From UBA8941 sp963780545 (GTDB lineage Archaea; Thermoproteota; Bathyarchaeia; TCS64), in NCBI GenBank assembly GCA_963780545.1, contig CAWACK010000004.1, forward strand, positions 1-21,022: a stretch of 21,022 nucleotides of DNA. Reading direction: 5' to 3'. The notes beneath the pieces were generated by a model. The model ran no database searches. It saw only the letters and a program-made list of their open reading frames with translations, and was not told the DNA's origin. Every line of letters starts with the position of its first letter. Position 1 is the stretch's first letter. Position numbers and translations under genes: made by a program. Shown here in pieces: positions 14,887 through 21,022 of the stretch.

Positions 14887-16101
14887 ATGTTTGAGGTCAA
14901 GGTTCTCAAGGATAAGGTTAGGGAAGAGGTAGACTCCATTCTGCCCCGCCTCGTAGAGATGAGTGACTGGATAGGTAGACATCCAGAGCTGGGAAGTGAA
15001 GAGTATGAGTCCTCGAAGCTTTTAGCGGGGGAGCTGGGTAAAAACGGCTTCAATGTCGAGATGGGTATCTTAGGGATGCCCACCGCTTTCAGAGGGGTTT
15101 ACAAGGGTGAGGGGAATGGTCCAGTCATTGCCTTTCTCTGCGAGTACGATGCCCTCCCAGGCGTCGGGCACGGCTGCGGTCACAACATCATAGCCACATC
15201 TGGTTTAGGAGCGGGTATTGCTGTCTCGAAGCTGATGAAGGAATTACCCGGGGAACTTTGGGTAGTTGGTACCCCAGCGGAGGAGGGGCACGGCCCCAGT
15301 AGTGGGGCTAAGAAGAGGATGGCTGAGGCCAGGTACTTCGATGGAGTGGATGCTGTTATGATGATCCACCCTATGGGGAACAGTAAAATGACTGTGGCTA
15401 CTGGTTTTCTCGCTACCACCGGTATCAGGATTGAGTACACTGGCAGGACAGCTCACGCCGCCGCGGATCCCTATAATGGTCTAAACGCCTTAAACGCCGC
15501 CGTCCTCTGCTACATGGCTATCCACGCCAATAGGCAACAGCTCCGCCGCGACGCCAACCCCGTTGTCCACGGCATCATAACGGAGGGCGGTCTGGCAAAC
15601 AACATCATTCCCGACCGAGCAGTCCTCCAGTTTGGCGTCCGCAGCAGCATCGACGCTTACATCCCTACGCTAGTCCAAATGGTTGAAAACTCCGCTAAAG
15701 GCGCCGCCATAGCCACAGGCTGCGAAGTCAAGGTAACAGTAAGCCCCGGTCTTAAATCGAATGTCCGCAATCCACCGCTGGAGAAGCTTTTCGTTAGAGA
15801 GTTCAATGAGTTAGGCGTCGAAGCTGAGGAACCTGACTTCACCGCGGCTCAGCCGCCGGGTGGAAGCACAGACTTCACCGACCTCAGCCACTTCGTTCCA
15901 GGCATGCATGCCATGGTGGGTTTCACAAAAGAGGGGATCACCGGTCATAGCAAGGAACTCTGTGCAGCTACCCTGACTGAGGAAGGGCACAGGGGCATCG
16001 AAATTGGCGCAAAGGTTCTCGCCCTCGCGGGTGTTGATATTCTCACCGACGCGAAGCTCCGAGCTGAGATTAAGGAGGCATTCGATAAGACTAAGAAGTG
16101 A
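14887..16101 (+). CDS. M20-family metallopeptidase/amidohydrolase (AbgB/PM20D2-like)
   Basis: A 404-residue zinc hydrolase. Metal-site landmarks occur in order: CEYDALPGVGHGCGHN (85-100, with Cys97 and His99), PAEEGHG (130-136, the Glu pair at 132-133), MMIHP (His161) and GHSKEL (His354). The lid or dimerisation domain contains the TGRTAHAAADPYNGLNALNA segment at 185-204, which is characteristic of the amidohydrolase branch (IAA-amino-acid, p-aminobenzoyl-glutamate and PM20D2-type hydrolases). GGSTDFTDLSH at 326-336 also fits. Members cleave N-acyl or dipeptide amide bonds; the exact substrate is open. It is cytosolic (no signal peptide). It sits between the Cys-rich gene and the HpaI aldolase, all on the plus strand, and is likely to feed amino acids to neighbouring catabolic steps. 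Metal-ligand assignment is by family pattern. Confidence 0.9.
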   Translation: MFEVKVLKDKVREEVDSILPRLVEMSDWIGRHPELGSEEYESSKLLAGELGKNGFNVEMGILGMPTAFRGVYKGEGNGPVIAFLCEYDALPGVGHGCGHNIIATSGLGAGIAVSKLMKELPGELWVVGTPAEEGHGPSSGAKKRMAEARYFDGVDAVMMIHPMGNSKMTVATGFLATTGIRIEYTGRTAHAAADPYNGLNALNAAVLCYMAIHANRQQLRRDANPVVHGIITEGGLANNIIPDRAVLQFGVRSSIDAYIPTLVQMVENSAKGAAIATGCEVKVTVSPGLKSNVRNPPLEKLFVREFNELGVEAEEPDFTAAQPPGGSTDFTDLSHFVPGMHAMVGFTKEGITGHSKELCAATLTEEGHRGIEIGAKVLALAGVDILTDAKLRAEIKEAFDKTKK

Positions 16102-16179
16102 AGAACTCTTAGAATCATCCTCCATTTTTCCTCAGTTGTTCACGTATCTCTCTCGTCAGGAATAATTTGATTTAAACCC

Positions 16180-16185
16180 TTTTTT
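16180..16185 (+). terminator. T-run putative terminator after the M20 gene
   Basis: Six T at 16180-16185 lie about 80 bases past the M20 stop and before the next gene's TATA-like box. Composition-based call. Confidence 0.3.
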
Positions 16186-16231
16186 CTCAAAAATAGCACA
16201 TAAGGACTCTAATCTGATGGCACCCAAACCC

Positions 16232-16239
16232 TAAATATG
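16232..16239 (+). promoter_or_regulatory. TATA-like box for the HpcH/HpaI aldolase gene
   Basis: TAAATATG is centred about 30 bases before GTG 16265 and about 39 before ATG 16274. It slightly favours the GTG as a leaderless start. Confidence 0.4.
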
Positions 16240-16264
16240 CTCTGAGTAACCCCTAGTTGAACTG

Positions 16265-17032
16265 GTGAATATTATGAGGAACGAGTTCAAACGCATGATG
16301 AAGGCCGGGAAACAGGGCTACGGTACCTGGATCACTATTGAGAGCCCTATGTGCGCCGAGCTGATGAGCAGCATGGGCTTCGACTACTTTGTGCTCGACA
16401 ATGAGCACAGCCCCCTCGATATAATGCACATCCAAACCCTGATGCAGGCCTTCCGCCCCGATTCCAAGACTTGCCCAATCATCCGCCCATGGTGGAATGA
16501 TATGGTCGCAATCAAGCGTGCCTTAGACATCGGCGCCCAGGGTCTCCTCATCCCGTGGGTCAACACGGCGGAGCAGGCAAAGGCTGCAGTAAGCTACAGT
16601 CGTTATGCTCCCAAGGGGTTACGTGGTTGCGGCCCACGCAGGGCGGCGATGTTTGACCCAGATTACCTCAAGACTGCGAACGACGAGATCTACGTCGCCG
16701 TTCAGATCGAGACAGTCGAAGCTGTGAAGAACATCGACGCAATCTGCAGCGTCGAGGGCATTGATTGTGCCTATATTGGCCCTGGCGACCTCAGTGCAAG
16801 CTTAGGCCATATCGGTGATTTCACCCCAAAGGACGAGCAGGATGCCATCGATAAAGTATATGACGCGTGCAGGGCACATGGCATCGCTGCAGGCATCCAC
16901 GAAGGCTGCGGCAAGCCACTCAAAGAGCGTATACAGAAGGGCTACAACATGGTAACGCTCGGCAACGACCTCGTTTACATGAAGATGGGCGTCGAGGGGC
17001 AGTTCAAGGATCTCGGAATCAAAAAGAAGTAG
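16265..17032 (+). CDS. HpcH/HpaI-family class II pyruvate aldolase
   Basis: A 255-residue protein starting at GTG 16265 (ATG 16274 would remove three residues). Barrel motifs of the family are clear: DYFVLDNEHSPLD (40-52, with the general-base His48), PIIRPWWND (Arg74), LLIPWVNTAEQA, the PKGLRGCGPRR loop (117-126), QIET (metal ligand Glu149) and YIGPGDLSASLG (metal ligand Asp175). Family knowledge: these divalent-metal enzymes cleave 4-hydroxy-2-oxo acids to pyruvate (or a similar oxo acid) and an aldehyde, and some act on malyl-CoA or 2-keto-3-deoxy sugar acids. The exact substrate is unknown. Its location between an M20 hydrolase and proC fits amino-acid or hydroxy-oxo-acid catabolism. It has its own TATA-like box, so it is not necessarily co-transcribed with the upstream gene. 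Confidence 0.9.
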   Translation: MNIMRNEFKRMMKAGKQGYGTWITIESPMCAELMSSMGFDYFVLDNEHSPLDIMHIQTLMQAFRPDSKTCPIIRPWWNDMVAIKRALDIGAQGLLIPWVNTAEQAKAAVSYSRYAPKGLRGCGPRRAAMFDPDYLKTANDEIYVAVQIETVEAVKNIDAICSVEGIDCAYIGPGDLSASLGHIGDFTPKDEQDAIDKVYDACRAHGIAAGIHEGCGKPLKERIQKGYNMVTLGNDLVYMKMGVEGQFKDLGIKKK

Positions 17033-17145
17033 CCAATCCTCATATTTTTCCTGAACTTAAACATTGATCTATAGAAATATGCGAATAGAATAAACAGAAT
17101 CGTAATCGCTGGATGATTTTATTAATTTTTTAAGGCATCCTATTA

Positions 17146-17161
17146 AAAAGAGGATTCTTTT
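17146..17161. repeat. Short AT-rich inverted repeat upstream of proC
   Basis: AAAAGA (17146-17151), loop GGAT, TCTTTT (17156-17161) is a perfect 6-base-pair inverted repeat about 85 bases before the proC ATG. It is too weak for a strong hairpin but could be an operator. The 214-base gap it lies in shows no gene. Confidence 0.3.
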
Positions 17162-17246
17162 AAATCTTCCAGTTTCATACAACTGCTCATAAAACATGCC
17201 AATTCTTAATAGTTAGCTCAGTTCACGGTTTGTGGGCGTACACTAT

Positions 17247-18053
17247 ATGGTTAGCACGGTAGCCGTAATCGGCGCGGGGGTCATTGGAGGAGCCATAGTA
17301 AAATGCCTCCAGGAATCCGAGGACGTCGGAAAAGTCATCGCGACCCGCCGAAACCTCGAGAGCCTAAAAGAGCTTAAAGAACTCGGCGCTGAAGTCACAA
17401 CCGATAACAAAGCAGCAGCGAAGAAAGCTGAAGTCGTCTTCCTATGCGTAAAGCCAGGGGATACCGCCTCGGTTCTCAAGGAGGTGGAAGACGAGGTAAA
17501 GGGCAAACTGGTTATCAGCACAGCCGCAATTATACCACTTGCATTTTACAGGCAGAACTCGCCCGCAGCAAGGTTTGTACGTGCAATGCCCAACATCGCC
17601 GCCCTAGCCGGCGAGAGCTTCACAGCCTATACCTGTGACTCCTCTGTCACAAAGGAGGACAGGGAGACTGTTAAGATCCTATTGGACGCCATGGGAAGCT
17701 GCAAGGAGGTTGAGGAGAAATACATGGATGCCATAACTGGTCTAAGCGGGAGTGGTCCAGCCTATGTTGCCATAGTAATCGACGCCCTGATGTTCGCAGG
17801 CCTAAAAGTAGGCTTACCAAGAGAATTAAGTCTTTACAGTGCCGCACAGTCTGTTCTGGGTGCAGCGAAACTCGTCCTCGAAGGAACTTCACCTTCCGCG
17901 ATCGAGGAGATGGTTACAACCCCTGGTGGAACAACGATTGATGGCATCTACGAGATAGAGGATGGGAAGCTCCGCACCGCTCTCATGAACGCCGTAGTAG
18001 CCGCTACGAAGAGGAGCGAAAACATGCGCTTCAAATGGGAGAACAAAGCTTAA
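17247..18053 (+). CDS. proC: Pyrroline-5-carboxylate reductase
   Basis: A 268-residue NAD(P)-dependent enzyme that reduces 1-pyrroline-5-carboxylate to proline. From ATG 17247 the N-terminus MVSTVAVIGAGVIGGAI forms the Rossmann dinucleotide loop. An in-frame GTG at 17232 would add five residues before it, which the fold does not need. Family signatures are strong: FLCVKPGD (cofactor/substrate strand), ARFVRAMPNIAALAGES, ITGLSGSGPAYV and the C-terminal TTPGGTTIDGI signature of the dimerisation helices. Length matches the usual 260-280 residues. It sits between the HpaI aldolase and the D-aminoacylase-like gene; 40 bases separate it from the latter, so partial co-transcription is possible. Its presence could mean biosynthesis of proline or balancing of proline/glutamate pools during amino-acid use. 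Confidence 0.93.
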   Translation: MVSTVAVIGAGVIGGAIVKCLQESEDVGKVIATRRNLESLKELKELGAEVTTDNKAAAKKAEVVFLCVKPGDTASVLKEVEDEVKGKLVISTAAIIPLAFYRQNSPAARFVRAMPNIAALAGESFTAYTCDSSVTKEDRETVKILLDAMGSCKEVEEKYMDAITGLSGSGPAYVAIVIDALMFAGLKVGLPRELSLYSAAQSVLGAAKLVLEGTSPSAIEEMVTTPGGTTIDGIYEIEDGKLRTALMNAVVAATKRSENMRFKWENKA

Positions 18054-18061
18054 AGAAGTTG

Positions 18062-18067
18062 TTATAT
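18062..18067 (+). promoter_or_regulatory. TATA-like box for the D-aminoacylase-type gene
   Basis: TTATAT, preceded by the purine-rich AAAGAAG, is centred about 29 bases before GTG 18094. It lies just after the proC stop, suggesting independent transcription despite the short gap. Confidence 0.4.
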
Positions 18068-18093
18068 TCCCTTTTCGCCACATTTCTCAGCCA

Positions 18094-19722
18094 GTGAGTG
18101 GTTTGTCCTACGATCTCCTGATCAGGAACGGTAAGGTGATAGACGGCGCAGGGAACCCTTGGTACTGGGGCGATGTCGCCGTCCAAGGCGACAGGATAGC
18201 CGCAATCGGTAAACTGGCGGATGCGAAGGCGGATAGGGTCATCGATGCCAAGGGCATGGTTGTCACGCCCGGTTTTGTCGACGCCCACAGCCACAGCGAT
18301 TTCAACACCCTCGTCTACAGGGAGATGGAGAGTACAGTGATGCAGGGTATCACAACGGTAGTCGCGGGTATGTGTGGATCAACCGCTGCGCCGGTGAATC
18401 CGGCTCTCCGAGAAAGTATGGAGAAGCAAGCGAATGCCCAACTCCCGTCGGGTGTCACCATCAAGATCAACTGGACTACGTTCGACGAGTACCTCAAGGT
18501 GGAGGAGAAGATGGGGCTGGGTGCCAACGTCGCCCACATGGTCGGACACGGCGCCATCCGCGAGGCAGGCATGGGTCTTGAAGCGCGCGCTCCCACCAGC
18601 AAGGAGCTGAAGAAGATGCGTGAGTTAACCGCTGAGGCTATGGAGGCCGGCGCATACGGCCTAAGCAGCGGCCTCATCTATCCCCCAGGCATCTTCGCAA
18701 AGACCCGTGAACTCATTGAGTTAGCCAAGGTAGCGGCGAAGTACGGCGGCATCTATGACTCGCATATACGAGGTGAGGGGCGAAGTCTCCTAAAGTCTGT
18801 GCGAGAAGCAATTAAGATCGGGGAGAAGGCTGGTATCCCCGTCCAGATAAGCCACCATAAAGCGGCAAACAAGGCTGTCTGGGGGAAGAGCAGGACAACA
18901 CTTAAACTAATTGAGAGGGCACGCGCCAAGGGCATCGATGTAACAGTTGACCAGTACCCATATCGCGCTGGCGCCACCAGCCTCGTCACCCTCCTCCCCC
19001 CTTGGGCTCATGACGGAGGCATCGAGAAACTCCTCGTACGCCTCGCTGATCCCAAGCAGAGGGAGAACATGAGGAGAGACATCAAAGAAGGAATCCCGGG
19101 CTGGGAAAACTTCGCCGGAGAACTCGGCTGGGAGAACGTCCTAGTCTCCTCGATCAAAGGTGAGAAGAATAGGAAGTATGAGGGCAAGACAATGGATGTC
19201 ATCGCGAAGGAGATGAAGGAGAATGACGTCTTCGACGCCCTCTGGAAGCTCCTCCTAGCCGAAGAGGGGACCCCGGGCATGATAATATTCAGCATGGATG
19301 AGGGCGATATCAAGCGCATTATGGCGAGCCCCTATCAGATGGTTGGCACAGATGCGAGCAGCGTCTGCACGACGGGTCCATTCAACCAGGGGAAACCCCA
19401 CCCACGCTACTACGGTACATATCCGAGGGTCCTCGGAAAATACGTCAGAGAGGAAGGGGTCCTCAGCTTCGAGGAAGCCATAAGGAAGATGACTAGCTTT
19501 CCAGCTCAGCGATTCGGAATCCTTGACCGCGGCCTCCTCCGCCCCGGAATGTACGCTGACATCAATGTTATAGATCCAGTGAACATCATAGACAAGGCGA
19601 CGTTTGAGGACCCACACAGATTACCTGAAGGTATACCATACGTTGTCGTCAATGGCACAATAAACGTAGATAATGGTAAGTTCAAGAAGCTACTCGCTGG
19701 CAGGACACTTAGAAAGAAGTGA
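18094..19722 (+). CDS. D-aminoacylase / N-acyl-D-amino-acid deacylase family amidohydrolase
   Basis: A 542-residue metal-dependent amidohydrolase starting at GTG 18094. Metal and catalytic positions fall in the spacing known for D-aminoacylase: HSHSD (His65, His67), Cys94 in AGMCGS (the family uses a cysteine as bridging ligand), His224 in YDSHIRGEG, His254 in QISHHKAA, and the catalytic Asp420 in VGTDASS. A small N-terminal strand domain (DLLIRNGKVIDGAG) and a C-terminal one (GMYADINVIDP) form the second domain typical of this superfamily. Expected reaction: hydrolysis of N-acyl-D-amino acids to carboxylate and D-amino acid; D-hydantoinase or dihydroorotase-like chemistry is less likely because of the Cys ligand. 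With the M20 enzyme it gives two amide hydrolases in the neighbourhood. It is cytosolic by absence of a signal peptide. Confidence 0.9.
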   Translation: MSGLSYDLLIRNGKVIDGAGNPWYWGDVAVQGDRIAAIGKLADAKADRVIDAKGMVVTPGFVDAHSHSDFNTLVYREMESTVMQGITTVVAGMCGSTAAPVNPALRESMEKQANAQLPSGVTIKINWTTFDEYLKVEEKMGLGANVAHMVGHGAIREAGMGLEARAPTSKELKKMRELTAEAMEAGAYGLSSGLIYPPGIFAKTRELIELAKVAAKYGGIYDSHIRGEGRSLLKSVREAIKIGEKAGIPVQISHHKAANKAVWGKSRTTLKLIERARAKGIDVTVDQYPYRAGATSLVTLLPPWAHDGGIEKLLVRLADPKQRENMRRDIKEGIPGWENFAGELGWENVLVSSIKGEKNRKYEGKTMDVIAKEMKENDVFDALWKLLLAEEGTPGMIIFSMDEGDIKRIMASPYQMVGTDASSVCTTGPFNQGKPHPRYYGTYPRVLGKYVREEGVLSFEEAIRKMTSFPAQRFGILDRGLLRPGMYADINVIDPVNIIDKATFEDPHRLPEGIPYVVVNGTINVDNGKFKKLLAGRTLRKK

Positions 19723-19738
19723 ACTAATTCATAATCAA

Positions 19739-19744
19739 TTTTTT
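19739..19744 (+). terminator. T-run putative terminator after the D-aminoacylase-type gene
   Basis: Six T at 19739-19744, 17 bases past the stop codon at 19720-19722. Composition-based call. Confidence 0.4.
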
Positions 19745-19809
19745 AATTCTCATGATCCCAACGACATATAACAAGAAAAAAATATGTGATCCTCAACCGT
19801 TATTCTGAT

Positions 19810-19843
19810 TTGCGCAAGCGATCACAAAAACGCACATGCGATC
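19810..19843. repeat. Tandem GCGATC-type motifs upstream of the URO-D-family gene
   Basis: CGCAAGCGATC (19813-19823) and CGCACATGCGATC (19831-19843) share the CGCA...GCGATC pattern within 31 bases. The first overlaps the perfect palindrome TTGCGCAA (19810-19817). They lie about 40-70 bases before the TATA box at 19880, a position that suits an activator or repressor site. No regulator can be named. Confidence 0.35.
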
Positions 19844-19879
19844 TGGGTTATATCTCATATAGTCATGTTACCAAAGATG

Positions 19880-19887
19880 TTATAAAG
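19880..19887 (+). promoter_or_regulatory. TATA box for the URO-D-superfamily gene
   Basis: TTATAAAG is the clearest TATA box in the window, centred about 30 bases before ATG 19914, with a purine-containing CCAAAGATG just upstream as a possible BRE. It predicts a leader of only a few bases. Confidence 0.6.
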
Positions 19888-19913
19888 AACCTTGAATGTG
19901 TGTGAGCTTTTTT

Positions 19914-21022
19914 ATGAACTCAAGGGAGAGAGTTTTAAAAGTTCTTGACCACCGTGAGGCGGATAGAGTTCCAGTGATTATGTGCGGAAATCATGCTGGT
20001 ATCTCAAAGCTCGCTTATGATAAACTCTGCAAGTACATGGGCATCGTCGACACATCTCCACGATTAGTTGACCGAGTTCAACAGATTGTTGAACCTGACG
20101 AGCGTGTGCTGAGGAGGCTTGGAGTTGATATCCGATTCATATACGCAAAGGCTCCAAGGAATTGGAGACCAATCGAATACCCCGATGATTCCTTCAGAGA
20201 TGAGTGGGGGATCAGAATGAGGAGACCGCCCAGAGGATACTGGTACGACATGGTCGATCATCCTCTTCAAGACGCGAACCTAGAAGATCTAGAGAGCTAC
20301 CCGTGGCCTGACCCTACGGATGATGGCAGGTTTGAAGGTCTAGAAAAGGAGGCGGAGAGGCTGTTTGAGGAAACTGATTACGCTCTGGCTACATCTCTCG
20401 CGGGGTCAATCTACGAACAATCATGGTATCTTAGGTCCTTGCCAAAATTTGCCTTCGACCTCTATCGTAACCAGACATTCGCAGAAAAGTTAATGGATAA
20501 GATCCTTGAGTATCACATGGCCTTCTTCGACCGATTTCTCGACTCGGTGGGTCAATACGTTCAGATAGTCTTCGTTGGCGATGATTTAGCTGAGCAAAAA
20601 GGCCCAGCGATCAGACCTACCATCTATCGAAGTATGATCAAGCCCAGACAACGTAAGCTGTATCAGTTCATCAAGAGCAAGGCTGATGTAAAGCTCTGCT
20701 ATCATTCATGCGGCTCAGTGGTTCCTTTCATAGACGACCTCGTAGAGATGGGCGTCGACATATTGACTCCGATTCAAGTCTCAGCGGCGAATATGGATAC
20801 AAAGAGGCTCAAAAATGACTTTGGGGACAGAATATCATTCTTGGGAGGCGTCGACACTCAGAAGGTGATGCCTTTTGGAACAGTAGACGAAGTTAGAGAC
20901 GAGGTCAAAAAGAGGATAGAGGATCTAGCACCAAACGGAGGCTACATCCTAGGCGTCTTGCATAATATTCAACCTGAGGTCCCACCCGAAAATATTCTCC
21001 AATGTTTGATGCTGCAAGAAAG
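19914..21022 (+). CDS. URO-D-superfamily protein, MtaA/MtbA-like (partial, C-terminus cut by window edge)
   Basis: The frame from ATG 19914 is open for 369 codons and continues past the edge. The fold matches the uroporphyrinogen decarboxylase superfamily: MNSRERVLKVLDHREADRVP at the start, DEWGIRMRRP, VGDDLAEQKGPAIRP (221-235), LCYHSCGSV (261-269), FLGGVDTQKVMPFGT and GGYILGVLHNIQPEVPPENI (342-361). His264 and Cys266 form the His-x-Cys zinc pair that marks the corrinoid/coenzyme M methyltransferase branch (MtaA, MtbA and many paralogues). A true HemE decarboxylase does not use this pair. The likely activity is zinc-assisted methyl transfer to or from a corrinoid protein, but no corrinoid-binding protein is seen within the window. 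It has a strong TATA box and a repeat region upstream, so it may be separately regulated. Confidence 0.85.
   Translation, partial: MNSRERVLKVLDHREADRVPVIMCGNHAGISKLAYDKLCKYMGIVDTSPRLVDRVQQIVEPDERVLRRLGVDIRFIYAKAPRNWRPIEYPDDSFRDEWGIRMRRPPRGYWYDMVDHPLQDANLEDLESYPWPDPTDDGRFEGLEKEAERLFEETDYALATSLAGSIYEQSWYLRSLPKFAFDLYRNQTFAEKLMDKILEYHMAFFDRFLDSVGQYVQIVFVGDDLAEQKGPAIRPTIYRSMIKPRQRKLYQFIKSKADVKLCYHSCGSVVPFIDDLVEMGVDILTPIQVSAANMDTKRLKNDFGDRISFLGGVDTQKVMPFGTVDEVRDEVKKRIEDLAPNGGYILGVLHNIQPEVPPENILQCLMLQE

Noticed and set aside
17146..17161. Riboswitch or strong terminator upstream of proC
   Set aside because: The only structure is a 6-base-pair A/T-rich inverted repeat, too weak for either call.
19914..21022. 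HemE uroporphyrinogen decarboxylase
   Set aside because: The His-x-Cys zinc pair and the HNIQPEVPPENI-type end fit the methyltransferase branch of the superfamily instead.
1..21022. tRNA, rRNA, CRISPR array, insertion sequence or prophage
   Set aside because: I scanned the gaps between genes for tRNA-like arms, repeated spacers, transposase motifs and terminal repeats and found none.

Overview
The window reads as a piece of archaeal chromosome from an uncultured lineage, most plausibly a Bathyarchaeia-like member of the Thermoproteota; the phylum is inference. The archaeal call rests on an Nre-family DNA repair protein, an archaeal-type pheS-pheT pair, a LacS-type family 1 glycosidase, a DUF2769-like cysteine-rich protein, and TATA-like boxes placed about 25-35 bases before many start codons, so that many transcripts look leaderless. 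Several starts are GTG or TTG. I see no rRNA, tRNA, CRISPR array, insertion sequence, integrase or phage gene.

Layout. Bases 1-907 (minus) hold an arginine-deiminase/amidinotransferase-like enzyme cut by the left edge two residues after its catalytic cysteine. Bases 991-2472 (plus) hold a family 1 glycosidase broken by three apparent 1-base deletions. From 2539 to 6991 everything is on the minus strand: a NIPSNAP-like protein, a YczE/YitT-type membrane protein behind an alpha/beta hydrolase (probable two-gene operon), a small unknown protein, a ribbon-helix-helix regulator and an MFS transporter. Bases 7308-11977 (plus) hold the information-processing block: Nre, pheS (with an apparent 1-base insertion near its 5' end) and pheT. 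A GrpB-family gene (minus) overlaps the end of pheT and is divergent from an EamA/DMT permease (plus, also frameshifted).

From 13509 to 19722 five catabolic-looking plus-strand genes and one Cys-rich gene follow: a DHDPS/NAL-superfamily aldolase without the usual DHDPS residues, a DUF2769-like protein, an M20 amidohydrolase/peptidase, an HpcH/HpaI aldolase, proC, and a D-aminoacylase-type amidohydrolase. Most carry their own TATA-like box, so this looks like a neighbourhood of separately transcribed genes rather than one operon. Together they suggest hydrolysis of N-acylated amino acids or peptides (M20, D-aminoacylase), pyruvate-type aldol cleavage (two aldolases) and proline metabolism (proC). 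The right edge cuts a URO-D-superfamily protein with the His-x-Cys zinc motif of corrinoid methyltransferases (MtaA/MtbA-like).

Overall judgement: most genes belong to known families. The most notable signals are five single-base frame breaks in three genes, including the essential pheS; a single TATA-like element centred between two divergent genes; the catabolic cluster with an atypical DHDPS-family aldolase; and a PIP-box-like C-terminus on Nre. I did not find an undescribed multi-gene system that I could defend from sequence alone.
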